Shown here piece by piece: positions 55,726 through 64,000 of a DNA stretch of 64,000 nucleotides. The stretch is from NCBI GenBank assembly GCA_963701955.1, contig OY969694.1, forward strand, positions 2,852,001 through 2,916,000, read 5' to 3'. Numbering within the stretch: the stretch's first letter is position 1; each line of letters begins with the position of its first letter. Source of the stretch: Bog-473 sp963701955 (lineage in GTDB: Bacteria > Actinomycetota > Acidimicrobiia > Acidimicrobiales > RAAP-2). Below the pieces are notes generated by a model. The model was not told the DNA's origin, made no database searches, and worked only from the letters and a program-made list of their open reading frames with translations. Position numbers and translations under genes: made by a program.

Positions 55726-56615
55726 TCAGCCGTGCAGCACCTCGGCTCGCCCCGTTTGTTCTGCCATGACCTGCTGGTGCGAGGCGGCGATGGCCAGCAC
55801 GATTCCGGGCGCCCAGGCGATCACGGCCAGTGAGGCCAGGGCGGCGGGGATCGAGAGGACCAGCGCCGGTCCGGTCGAGATCAGGGCGGTGATGGAGGCC
55901 GCCAGGGCTGAGGAAGCCTGCGCAGAGCAGCGCGATCCACCACCGCAACACCCGCTGTCGGTCGGGATGCCCGGGAGGCAGGCAGTCGCGCACGGCCGTG
56001 TAGGGCATCCACAGGTTGACGACCGGTACGAACCAGGAGCCCACGCCCCACGCGGGCGAAGCGTTCGACGGGATGTCCAGGGCGCGCGCCGCCGACGCCG
56101 CCCGGTGTTGCCAGATGCAGGCGAAGACGATGGCGACCACGGTGATGACGCCCATCGAGGAGCCCGACGGGGGTCAGCGCGTTGCCCGGTGCGTGATAGG
56201 GCGGGGGGGTGATGCCGTGCTGCGCGTCGTGGAAATCGATCCGGAATTGATGGCCGGCGGACCGCAATTGGTCGGCGTTCACCCGTTGGAGGAGGAGGAG
56301 GACGATGAAGTACACCCCCGGCACGGCCACGGCGAAGCGTGCCACCGGGACCATGCTCCGCTCGACGTCTATCGATTGCGTCGCGTTGAACGCGCTGAGC
56401 CGTTCCGACGCCACGGCCCACGGCGCCACGTGCGACGCGGGTCCCTGGGGCGCCGGGGCGCCGGCCCACTGCGGCGGAGGTGGCGGTGGGGCGTCCTGCG
56501 GCAGCACCGTCGCCTCCGTCCAGGCGTAGCCGTCCCACCAGCGCTGGCCCGGGCCCCCGGCGGGATCCTGGTACCACCCTGGGGGTGCACCGGGGTAGCC
56601 GGTGTGCTCGCTCAT
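55726..56615 (-). CDS. DUF2510-DUF4328 membrane protein, frameshifted
   Basis: About 295 residues. The N-terminal DUF2510 unit (PPGWYQDPAGGPGQRWWDGY, then AWTEATV) is followed by a Pro-rich linker and a four-helix DUF4328 domain (VARFAVAVPGVYFIVLLLLQ; ITVVAIVFACIWQHRAASAA; GVGSWFVPVVNLWMPYTAVR; LSIPAALASLAVIAWAPGIV). Frame changes near 56165 and 55910 are single extra bases. ATG 56615. Widespread in actinobacteria, function unknown; DUF2510 (a WYxDP motif) is thought to be a cytoplasmic docking unit. Ends opposite nothing; 125 bases from pstB start. Confidence 0.8.
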
Positions 56616-56730
56616 CCTCCCCATCCTGCCAAAGCCAGGGGGTGGCGCCGGACCGAAACCGCGGTCGTTGTGCGTACGGTGCGCGAGCTGACCTGCTCGG
56701 GGGGCCACCACCGCCACGCACGGCGGCCCG

Positions 56731-57926
56731 TTACGTTCCGACGGGCAGCCCCAACGCCGCACCGACCGCACCGATGGTGCCGGCGGCGACAAGGGTGAGC
56801 ACGACGCTTCGTCGCAGTCCCACGATCGCCACGAGCGCGGCGGCGAGGATCGCCACCTGCCAGGCGTGCGTGAGCGCCAGCGCGAGGGGGATGGATGCGC
56901 CGGCGATGGCCCCGATGGCGGCCGGGCCCGCCCCTCCGAGGAAGGATTGCGCCAGGCGATTGGTTCGCAGCGCGCCGAAGTGGCGGGCTCCGGCCAAGAC
57001 AAAGACAAAGGATGGTGCGAACGCGATGCCGGCTGCCAGCAGTGCCCCACCCACCCCTCCCGCCGCGTAGCCCACGACGGCGATCGTCTGGACGACCGGG
57101 CCCGGTGTGATCTGCCCGAGCGCCACCGCGTTGAGGAACTGGCTGTTGGTCAACCAGTGGTAGTGGTGGACCGCGTCGGCCTGCATGAGCGGAATGATCA
57201 CGAACCCCCCGCCGAAGGAGAGCGCACCGACCTTCGAGCGCGACCCAGGCCGAGCGCGCCCAACCCACCGACGACCACGACGCCCAGAGGCGCCAGTGAT
57301 CAGACCCTGGAGTTGCGCCGGCGGCCGCGACCGGCCGGAGAGGGCTGCCTCTATCAGCCCGCAGCAGACCAGCACGACGACGAGAAAGGGCCCGAGCGTG
57401 ATGACCGCGAGCCCCCCGCCACGGCGTAGGCAGCCCACCGGGTTTGTCGCGCCGGGCGCGGACCGGCACGGCGCCAGCTGGCAGGAATGAGACCGAGTGC
57501 TGCGTTGAGCGCGACCGGCGCGACCGCCGCTCCGGCACCGAGCGCCGCGCCCTTGATCCAGGTGGGCGGGTTCGTCGCCAGGAAGACCGCCGCCAATGCG
57601 ATGATCGCAACCAGCCCGGGGACGATGAAGCAGGCGCCCCCGACGAGAGCGCCACGCACACCACGCAGGCGCCAGGCACAGAAGATGGCGAGCTGCGTCG
57701 AGGCCGGCCCCGGCAAAATGTTCGTCGCCGCGATGGCATCTTCGAACTCGGTCTCGTCCAGCCATCCCTCCCGTTCGACGACGAGACGGCGCAACATGGC
57801 GATGTGGGTCGGCGGTCCGCCGAAGCCAGTGCAGCCGATGCGACCCCATTGGGCGGCAATGGTGGAGAGCGCGACGTCAGGCCGGGCGTCCGGCGTCGGC
57901 TCGTCCGGCCCCGGCTCTTCCGGCAT
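56731..57926 (-). CDS. chrA: Chromate transporter (ChrA, two-domain), frameshifted
   Basis: About 395 residues, the length of full two-domain CHR transporters. First half: GRIGCTGFGGPPTHIAMLRR, ILPGPASTQLAIFCAWRLRG (the conserved PGP region). After frame changes near 57460 and 57245 the second half repeats the pattern: GALSFGGGFVIIPLMQADAV, NAVALGQITPGPVVQTIAVV GYAAGG. CHR proteins export chromate or take up/efflux sulfate-like anions by proton exchange. No chrB regulator adjacent. ATG 57926. Confidence 0.87.
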
Positions 57927-57962
57927 GCCTCATGTTGGCATGACGGAGCCGGGGGATTCGAT

Positions 57963-58823
57963 CTACAGGAGCACCGCCGCCATCTCCTCGAGCGCGCTGA
58001 TGTGCGCGTCGGTGTCGGCGAGGTCGGCGTGCATGGTGTTGAGCGACAGGTGGCTCGCCCCCGCGGCCTTCCAGCGTCGGGCATGCTCGGCGATGGTGTC
58101 GTGGTCCCGGACGGAGTACTCCAGCCGCCCCTCGAACTCCAGGTTCGACACGTCTCGACCGACTTCTGCCGCGCCCTCACGGATGTGCTCGAGTGCTGCG
58201 TCGAGTCCGCCGCCCGGCCGCACCATGGGGAACCAGCCGTCGGCGATACGGCCCACCCGGCGGAGTGCGGCCGGAGCGTGGCCGCCGATCCAGATCGGGA
58301 TCGGCCGCTGCACCGGCAGCGGGGCCAGCCCGGACGCTCGGATGTGGTGGTAACGGCCGTCGACGGTCACGCTGCGCTCGGTCCACAGCGAGCGGAGCAC
58401 GGCGACCTGCTCTTCGAGAATGGCGGCGCGCTCTTCGAAGGGCATGCCGAGTGCGTCGTACTCGAGCTTGTTCCAGCCGATGCCGAGCCCGAGCCGGAAA
58501 CGTCCGCCGCAGAGCAGGTCGACCTCGGCCGCCTGCTTCGCCAGCAACGCGGTCTGCCGCTGCGGCCCGATGAGAATGGACGTCGCGAAGGCCAGGTCGG
58601 TGCAGCCGGCCAGGTAGGCGAACATGGTCAACGGCTCGCGGAACGTGCTGTCGATGGTGTACGGCCCCCCGAGCTCGCCGAGCACCGCTGTGTCACCTCC
58701 GAGGACGTGGTCGTACGCGGCCAGGTGGCGGTAGCCGAGGTCGGCCACGGCCTGGCCGAGTGCGCGCACCGCGCCGCGGTCGCCGCCCACTTCGGTCTGG
58801 GGGAAGATCACACCGATGTCCAT
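57963..58823 (-). CDS. LLM class F420-dependent oxidoreductase
   Basis: 286 residues, luciferase-like TIM barrel. MDIGVIFPQTEVGGDRGAVR, LGYRHLAAYDHVLGGDTA, LLAKQAAEVDLLCGGRFRLG LGIGW-type block and PIPIWIGGHAPAALRRVGRI are diagnostic of F420-dependent members of the family. Uninterrupted. Substrate cannot be told from sequence. ATG 58823; diverges from a second family member with 93 bases between starts. Actinobacteria use many such enzymes for hydride transfer from reduced F420. Confidence 0.88.
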   Translation of the reverse strand: MDIGVIFPQTEVGGDRGAVRALGQAVADLGYRHLAAYDHVLGGDTAVLGELGGPYTIDSTFREPLTMFAYLAGCTDLAFATSILIGPQRQTALLAKQAAEVDLLCGGRFRLGLGIGWNKLEYDALGMPFEERAAILEEQVAVLRSLWTERSVTVDGRYHHIRASGLAPLPVQRPIPIWIGGHAPAALRRVGRIADGWFPMVRPGGGLDAALEHIREGAAEVGRDVSNLEFEGRLEYSVRDHDTIAEHARRWKAAGASHLSLNTMHADLADTDAHISALEEMAAVLL

Positions 58824-58916
58824 ATGTGCAGTCTGCCCCGTCCGGCCGCGTCGCTGCAGGCCCGGGTGCCGGATGCGACCGACCGGGCGCAGGCGCCGCC
58901 GGTTAGCTTGAAGCCG

Positions 58917-59848
58917 ATGAAGCTCCGTATCTTCGTGGAGCCCCAACAGGGCGCGTCCTACGAGCAGCAGCTGAGGATGGCGCAGACGGCCGAGGCGGCC
59001 GGCTTCGATGCGTTCTTCCGTTCCGACCACTTCCTCACCATGGGTGGGGACGGCCTGCCCGGCCCGACCGACGCGTGGCTCACGCTCGGCGCCATCGCCC
59101 GGGAGACCGACCGGATCCGCCTGGGGACGCTCGTCACCTCCGCCACCTTCCGGCTGCCCGGGCCTGCTCGCCGTGCAGGTGGCGCAGGTGGACGACATGA
59201 GCGGCGGGCGCGCCGAAATCGGTTTGGGCGCTGGCTGGTACGACGACGAGCACAGCGCCTACGGCGTCCCGTTCCCGCCTCTCGGAGAACGCTTCGAGCG
59301 GTTGGAGGAGCAGTTCGCCATCCTCACCGGCCTCTGGGACACGCCCGTCGGGCGAGACGTTCGACTTCGAGGGACGCCATTATCAGCTCAAGGACAGTCC
59401 CGCCCTGCCCAAGCCCGTCCAGCAGCCGCACCCGCCCCTCATCGTCGGCGGCGGTGGTGCCAGGCGGACGCCGCGGCTCGCTGCCACCTACGCGGACGAG
59501 TTCAACCTTCCGTTCTCGTCGCTGGCCGACACCGAGGCCCAATTCGCCCGTGTGCGTGCCGCCTGCGAGGACCGGGGGCGTGATCCCGCGACGCTGCGCC
59601 TGTCGGCGGCCCAGACCGTCTGCTGCGGGGCCGACGCGGCGGAGGTGGATCGGCGCGCCGCCAACATCGGCCGTAAGGCCGACGAGCTGCGCGCCAACGG
59701 TCTGGCCGGCACCCCGGACGAGGTGGTGGCGCGGCTCCAGGAGTTCGCCGGCCTCGGTGCGCAGTCGATCTACCTCCAGGTGCTCGATCTCGACGACCTC
59801 GACCACATTGCGCTGCTCTCCGAGGAAGTGCTGCCCAGGGTCGCCTGA
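58917..59848 (+). CDS. LLM class F420-dependent oxidoreductase, two frameshifts
   Basis: About 309 residues. MKLRIFVEPQQGASYEQQLR, GFDAFFRSDHFLTMGGDGLP, then after an extra base near 59160 VAQVDDMSGGRAEIGLGAGW and YGVPFPPLGERFERLEEQFA; after another near 59350 PHPPLIVGGGGARRTPRLAA and EVVARLQEFAGLGAQSIYLQ. The FFRSDHF block and GGGGxRRTPRLAA tail mark the F420-dependent subgroup of TIGR03560 type. Substrate unknown. ATG 58917 reads from GCCG without a strong ribosome site. Confidence 0.85.
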
Positions 59849-59998
59849 CCAGGTCGAGTTCGTGCGGGGGCCCCACGAACAGTCGTGTCGGCCGTCGCGC
59901 CGAATGCATCGCCGGGCTCCCTCGGTACGCTTGCGGTAGGCCGGCGACGTGTTCCGGACCCGCTCGGGCGGCAGCGAGCGGTTCGAGGGGAGGATGAC

Positions 59999-61775
59999 AT
60001 GACCATCACGAGCCGGGGGGCGGTGTCGCCGACCAGTGATCAGCCCGGGTCCGGCAGCGCTGCCGATACGGCGCAACTGACAGAGTCGGACAGGACCGAA
60101 CTCGATGCGATCGTCGGCGTTGTCGCCGGCAGCGCCGACGCCTGGGCGAGGACGGACGCGGCCGCCAGGGCCGATCTTCTCCAGCAGGTCATCACCGACA
60201 CCATGGCCGTGCAGGACGAGTGGCTGGCCGCCGCCTGCCGCGCCAAGGGGTTGACGCCGGGCACGACCGAGGCGGGTGAAGAGCTGTCCACCGGCGTCGG
60301 CACCTTCGTGCGCATGGCGCGCCTCTTGCGCGACGCCCTGCGCGACATTGCCCGCGACGGCAAGCCCGCCTTTGCCGGGCCGGTGCGCGAGGCGCCGGAC
60401 GGACGGCTGCGTGTCCAGGTGTTCCCCGCCGGCGCCTTCGACCGGATCACCTTCCCCCAGACGACCGCCGAAGTCTGGATGCAGCCGGGCGTCACCCGGG
60501 ACAGTCTCGTCGCCGGCCAGGCGGCTGCCTACGCCGACCCCGTGGCCCACGCCGGCACGGCGCTGGTCCTGGCGGCCGGGAATGTCGCGTCGCTCGGCCC
60601 CCGGGACGCCCTCTCCAAGCTCTTCGTCGAGGGCAAGGTCGTCGTGATGAAGGCCAACCCGGTCAACGACTACCTGGTGCCGTACTGGCGCCGCGCCTTG
60701 GCGGCGCTGATCGACGCCGGCGTGCTGCAGATCGTCGACGGCGGCGCCGCGGTCGGGCGTCTACCTGACGCCGGCACGCCCTGCATCGACGAGGTGCACA
60801 TCACCGGTTCGGACAAGACCTACGACGCCGTCGTCTTCGGCACCGGTCCCGACGGTGCCCGGCGCAAGGAGGCCGACGAGCCCGCGCTGGACAAGCCGGT
60901 CACGGCCGAGTTGGGCAACGTCTCGCCCGGTGATCGTCGTGCCGGGGCGGTGGTCGACCGCCGAACTGCTCTACCAGGCCGAGCACGTCGCGACCATGCT
61001 CGTCAACAATGCCGGGTTCAACTGCATCTCGGCCCGCGTCGTGGTGACGCACGCCGCCTGGCCCCAGCGCGAGGCGTTCCTCGGCGCGCTGACGCAGACG
61101 CTGGCCGGCATCACGACGCGGCGGGCCTACTACCCGGGCGCCGGCGAGCGCCGGGACGCGTTCGTGGCCGCGCATCCGGAGGCCGAGGAGTACGGCAGCG
61201 GGCCGGACGACGCGCTGCCCTGGACCTTCATCCGCGGCGTCCCTCCGGGCCAGACCGGCGACATCTGCTTCAACGTGGAGTCCTTCGTCGGCCAGGTGGC
61301 CGAGACGGCCCTGACCGCCCCCTCGCCGGCGGCCTTCGTCGAGCCGCCACGGCCTTCTGCAACGACGTCGTCTGGGGCACGCTGGGCGCCACCATCATCG
61401 TCAGCCCTTCCTCGCTGAAGGACGACGGACGTGGCCGAGAGCGTCGATCGTGCCGTGGCCGACCTGCGCTACGGCTCCATCGGCGTGAACGTCTGGCACG
61501 GGCTGTCCTTCGCCATGGGCTCGACGAGCTGGGGCGCCTACCCGGGGCACGCTCGCACGGACATCCAGTCGGGGACCGGCGTCGTCGGCAACGCGGCGAT
61601 GTTCGACCGGCCGCAGAAGTCGGTGGTCCGGGGCCCGTTCCGATCCCGACCCAAGCCGCCATGGTTTGCCACGGCGGCTGATTCCTATGACGTCATGCGT
61701 CGGTTCGTGGCCTTCGAGGCCGACCCGTCCGCGGCGAAGATCCCGGGGTTGCTCCTCGCCGCCATGCGGCACTGA
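59999..61775 (+). CDS. Aldehyde dehydrogenase family protein, frameshifted
   Basis: About 590 residues. ATG 59999 follows GAGGGGAGG. Blocks: AFDRITFPQTTAEVWMQPGV, LVLAAGNVASLGPRDALSKL, GKVVVMKANPVNDYLVPYWR, EVHITGSDKTYDAVVFG, KPVTAELGNVSP. After a frame change near 60930, MLVNNAGFNCISARVVVTHA contains the catalytic Cys; later FCNDVVWGTLGATIIVSP and RYGSIGVNVWHGLSFAMGST. Further changes near 61345 and 61430. Longer than standard ALDH (about 480), with a substituted motif order, so it belongs to a divergent branch; substrate unknown. Followed by the convergent zinc-ribbon gene. Confidence 0.82.
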
Positions 61776-61788
61776 TGCGCGATCCGGC

Positions 61789-62398
61789 TCAGCCCATGGT
61801 CTTGGCGCGCAGCTGCGGAATGGCGTAGGGCGCCGCGGCGACGACCGCCGCAATGAGAGCCAGGAAGGCGCCGAACTCCCAGCCGACGCCCGACCCACCC
61901 GGCTTGAAGATGAAGCCGATGAAGACGATGACGAGGTTGACGAGCGTCGCCACCAGCATGACCGTGAGGTGGGGGAGGTTGATGCCGCCCGGCAGTTCGT
62001 CCCACCCGGCTCGCAGCACCAGGTAGGCGACGATCAGGATGCAGATGATCATCACGAGGTAGAGGTAGCCGTGGGCAGACACGCCACTCGCCGTCACCGT
62101 GATGCCGATGACACTGACACCGAACCAGGCCAAGAACAACGAGATGAAGAGCACGATCGTGGCCACACCAGCAGATCCGGTCGGCCAGCGACCAGCGGGC
62201 CGCGTTGAAGCGGTAGGCCGGCACCGCTGACGCGCTGGCGGGCGCTCCGGCCGGCGCTGCGGTCGCTCCCGCGGGAGCGCTGCCCGGCGGCCGGACGCGG
62301 CGGCCGCGGTCGCGCCCTCCGAGATTCGCTCCGCAGCTCGGGCAGAAGCCTGCCTCGTCTTCGGCTTCGGTCTGACACTGCGGGCAGGTCTGCGACAT
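61789..62398 (-). CDS. Zinc-ribbon four-helix membrane protein, one frameshift
   Basis: About 203 residues. N-terminal zinc ribbon CPQCQTEAEDEAGFCPSCG, an Ala/Pro linker, FNAARWSLADR, then after an extra base near 62170 four helices (VATIVLFISLFLAWFGVSVI; YLYLVMIICILIVAYLVLRA; LTVMLVATLVNLVIVFIGFI; FGAFLALIAAVVAAAPYAIP). This layout is common in actinobacterial proteins of unknown function. ATG 62398 (MSQTCPQCQ) follows GGAGGAGCGCA. Confidence 0.8.
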
Positions 62399-62597
62399 TG
62401 CGCTCCTCCATCCTTCGGGCGACGGGAGTCCGCGTACCCCCGCACGCTTCCAAACACAGCCTCAATCCGGATTCCGAGTGTACGGGGGTTTGGCCCTCCT
62501 GACGAGGGATCCTTCTTTTTGGCGGCTCAGCTTGGGTCCCGGCCTGCCCCTGGGGCGTCATCGGCACCGCGACCTGGGGCGTCAGGCGGCGGCAGCG

Positions 62598-63847
62598 TCA
62601 GGTCGCGGCAGTCTCCTGCGGCGAGGTGGGGGCGGCGTGCCGCTCCGGATGGAGGAGCGTGATCCGGGCCACGGTGTCGCCCCCGACCGCGATGCAGCCC
62701 GGGTCGCCGACGGGCAGGCCACCGCGGTCAAGGTCATGGGGATGTACGAGGTCGGCGATGCTCGGAACGTGAGGCCGGCATCGAGTGCTCTGGGCCACGG
62801 CGCCGACGTCGACCGCCGGAAAGCCGATACCAGAGCGTCCCGACCATGGCGCATTGCTCGGCCGAAGGGCAGGCCATGCCGTACACGTCATCGACCGGCA
62901 GCGCTGCCGGTCGCTCGTGTCCAGGTGTGGCCGCCGTCGCTCACTGCGGAGCAACTCGCCCTTGGCCGGGACCACGTCACTGACCGTCGTCCCCGTCGTG
63001 CCGGCGGCGAGGCAGACCGAAGCGGAGAGACAGGTCGTGGACTGGAGCACGCCGAGCCCCGAGGGGACCGACGCCAGCGCCCATGTCTGACCCCCGTCTG
63101 CGCTCACGGCGACGGCTCCCTGCCCGTGGCTGTTGCTGGTCGGTACGTAGCCGGCGTCGATGCACGTGCCGCCGGCCATGCACGTGAGGTCGTTTGCGGG
63201 AAGGAACGGGCGACGGGAGCGTCCCTTCTTGCTGCCAGCTCGCACCGAAGTCGGCGCTGTGGGCGGACCAGGTTGCGGTGCCGTCGCTGACCATGACGGT
63301 GCAGTCCGATGGACTGGCGCAGGTCACGCTGGAGAGCACCAGGGCGTTCTGGGGCGACGTGACCGGGGACCAGGTCGCTCCGCCGTCGGACGTCGTGACG
63401 ACGACGCCGCTCCCGGGCAACGATGCCCCGTTCGAGCCGACCGCCATGCAGTCCGTCGGCGTCGGGCACGAGATGCCGCTCAGCTGGGGCGTGCTCCCTC
63501 CGGCGACGCGCTGGGCCTTCCACGAGACGCCCCCGTTGAGTCGTGGCGGCGATCACCGTGACACCGGTGGGCGGGGCGGGGTTGGGCCCGGCGATGCCCA
63601 CGGCCCAACAGCGCTTCGCGGTGGCACAGGAGACGGCGCCGAGGTCGCCCGTGCCGCTCGGGGCCGGCTGGCCGACCGCCAGCGGGTTCCCCTTGGCCTG
63701 ACCGAGGACGCGCGCCACCTTGGGCGATCCCGGGTGCCCGGACAGCGCACAGCCCGACGCGGTGACGGCCAGGGCAGCGAGAAGGAGGGACAGGCCGCCA
63801 CTGCGTCGCCTGACACGCCGGTGTCGAGGCACGGAGCGTGGAAGCAC
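62598..63847 (-). CDS. BNR-repeat-like secreted lipoprotein, frameshifted
   Basis: About 410 residues. Signal GGLSLLLAALAVTASGC with a lipobox-like ASGC gives a probable lipoprotein. The rest is made of beta-propeller repeats of sialidase/BNR type (TTSDGGATWSPVTSPQN; SADFGASWQQEGTLPSPVP; VSADGGQTWALASVPSGLG), each followed by a Cys pair (SSVTCASPSDCTVMVSDG; STTCLSASVCLAAGTTG). Extra bases near 63540, 63205 and 62900 break the frame; the C-terminal end is uncertain. GTG 63847 is the probable start. Likely a surface protein of unknown ligand; not a sialidase by visible residues. Confidence 0.65.
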
Positions 63848-63910
63848 GGCACCGTGACAATAGCGGTGGGGGGCGCATTTCCCGGTGCACCGTTCGCTAC
63901 CCTCGCAGCG

Positions 63911-64000
63911 GTGGATTGGGTCGACCTGCTGATCATCGGGCTGATGCTGCTGGCTGCCGTCCACGGGCTGCGGCTGGGGGCCGTCGTCCAGATCCTCACC
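63911..64000 (+). CDS. CvpA-like membrane protein, partial
   Basis: The right edge truncates this gene after 30 codons: VDWVDLLIIGLMLLAAVHGL then RLGAVVQILT, the first helix of CvpA/colicin V production family proteins, which in actinobacteria often continue into a periplasmic serine protease (MarP). GTG 63911 is the start used; no strong ribosome site. Identification rests on one helix and the GLRLG turn. Confidence 0.5.
   Translation, partial: MDWVDLLIIGLMLLAAVHGLRLGAVVQILT

Noticed and set aside
1..64000. tRNA, rRNA or CRISPR arrays
   Set aside because: No cloverleaf T-loop motifs, rRNA-like blocks or regularly spaced repeats were found by eye.

Overview
The window is high-GC DNA from an actinobacterium. 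The support is a DUF2510/DUF4328 membrane protein, an SCO6745-family protein, two F420-type luciferase-like oxidoreductases, MetX/MetY methionine synthesis, a streptomycete-like PHO box and GTG/TTG starts behind GGAGG-type sites. Acidimicrobiia or a related uncultured lineage would fit, but this is inference. No rRNA, tRNA or CRISPR array was seen.

Layout. 0-3.3 kb: a COG2187 kinase-like gene (cut by the left edge) diverges from a GNAT acetyltransferase - HDAC-type deacetylase - universal stress protein operon; two GGGAC-N4-GTCC(C) palindromes resembling DosR/DevR boxes lie between them. 3.4-5.5 kb: MFS exporter with divergent MarR. 5.5-9.2 kb: SsuD sulfonate monooxygenase diverging from metY-metX. 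9.2-13.5 kb: an orphan branched-chain-type solute-binding protein and a PAS-GGDEF-EAL protein. 13.5-16.1 kb: an encapsulin ferritin compartment (shell plus cargo with loading peptide) behind a Na+/H+ antiporter. 16.3-28.0 kb: an accessory block of small stress/membrane families (PLDc_N-SHOCT paralogues, UPF0104, GH29, GAP family, DUF302, M24, MBL fold, DUF2252, DUF6325), closed by a perfect hairpin terminator. 28.0-32.1 kb: glycerol kinase, glycerol-3-phosphate dehydrogenase and a second flavoprotein. 32.3-37.3 kb: APC permease, choline-kinase-like enzyme and dimethylglycine/sarcosine dehydrogenase. 37.8-38.9 kb: an intact IS630 element. 39-46.6 kb: GT-C-like membrane protein, TetR plus cytochrome P450, two bPH2 membrane proteins, SCO6745-family protein. 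46.6-51.2 kb: five-gene catabolic run (heme-binding barrel, acyl-CoA dehydrogenase, M20 hydrolase, SDR, NIPSNAP-like). 51.3-55.7 kb: phosphate uptake genes in the order pstB-pstS-pstC-pstA with a PHO box. 55.7-64 kb: DUF4328, ChrA, two divergent LLM oxidoreductases, aldehyde dehydrogenase, zinc-ribbon membrane protein, a BNR-like lipoprotein and the start of a CvpA-type gene.

A dominant technical feature is frame disruption. About twenty genes are interrupted, and almost every change of frame corresponds to one EXTRA base; apparent losses are rare (about 20135, 27690 and 33460). GH29 alone carries about seven successive +1 shifts, while 39-53.4 kb and the IS element are clean. Decay would not favour insertions like this, so most of these genes are probably intact in the organism and broken by consensus errors. 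They are annotated as genes spanning their shifts.
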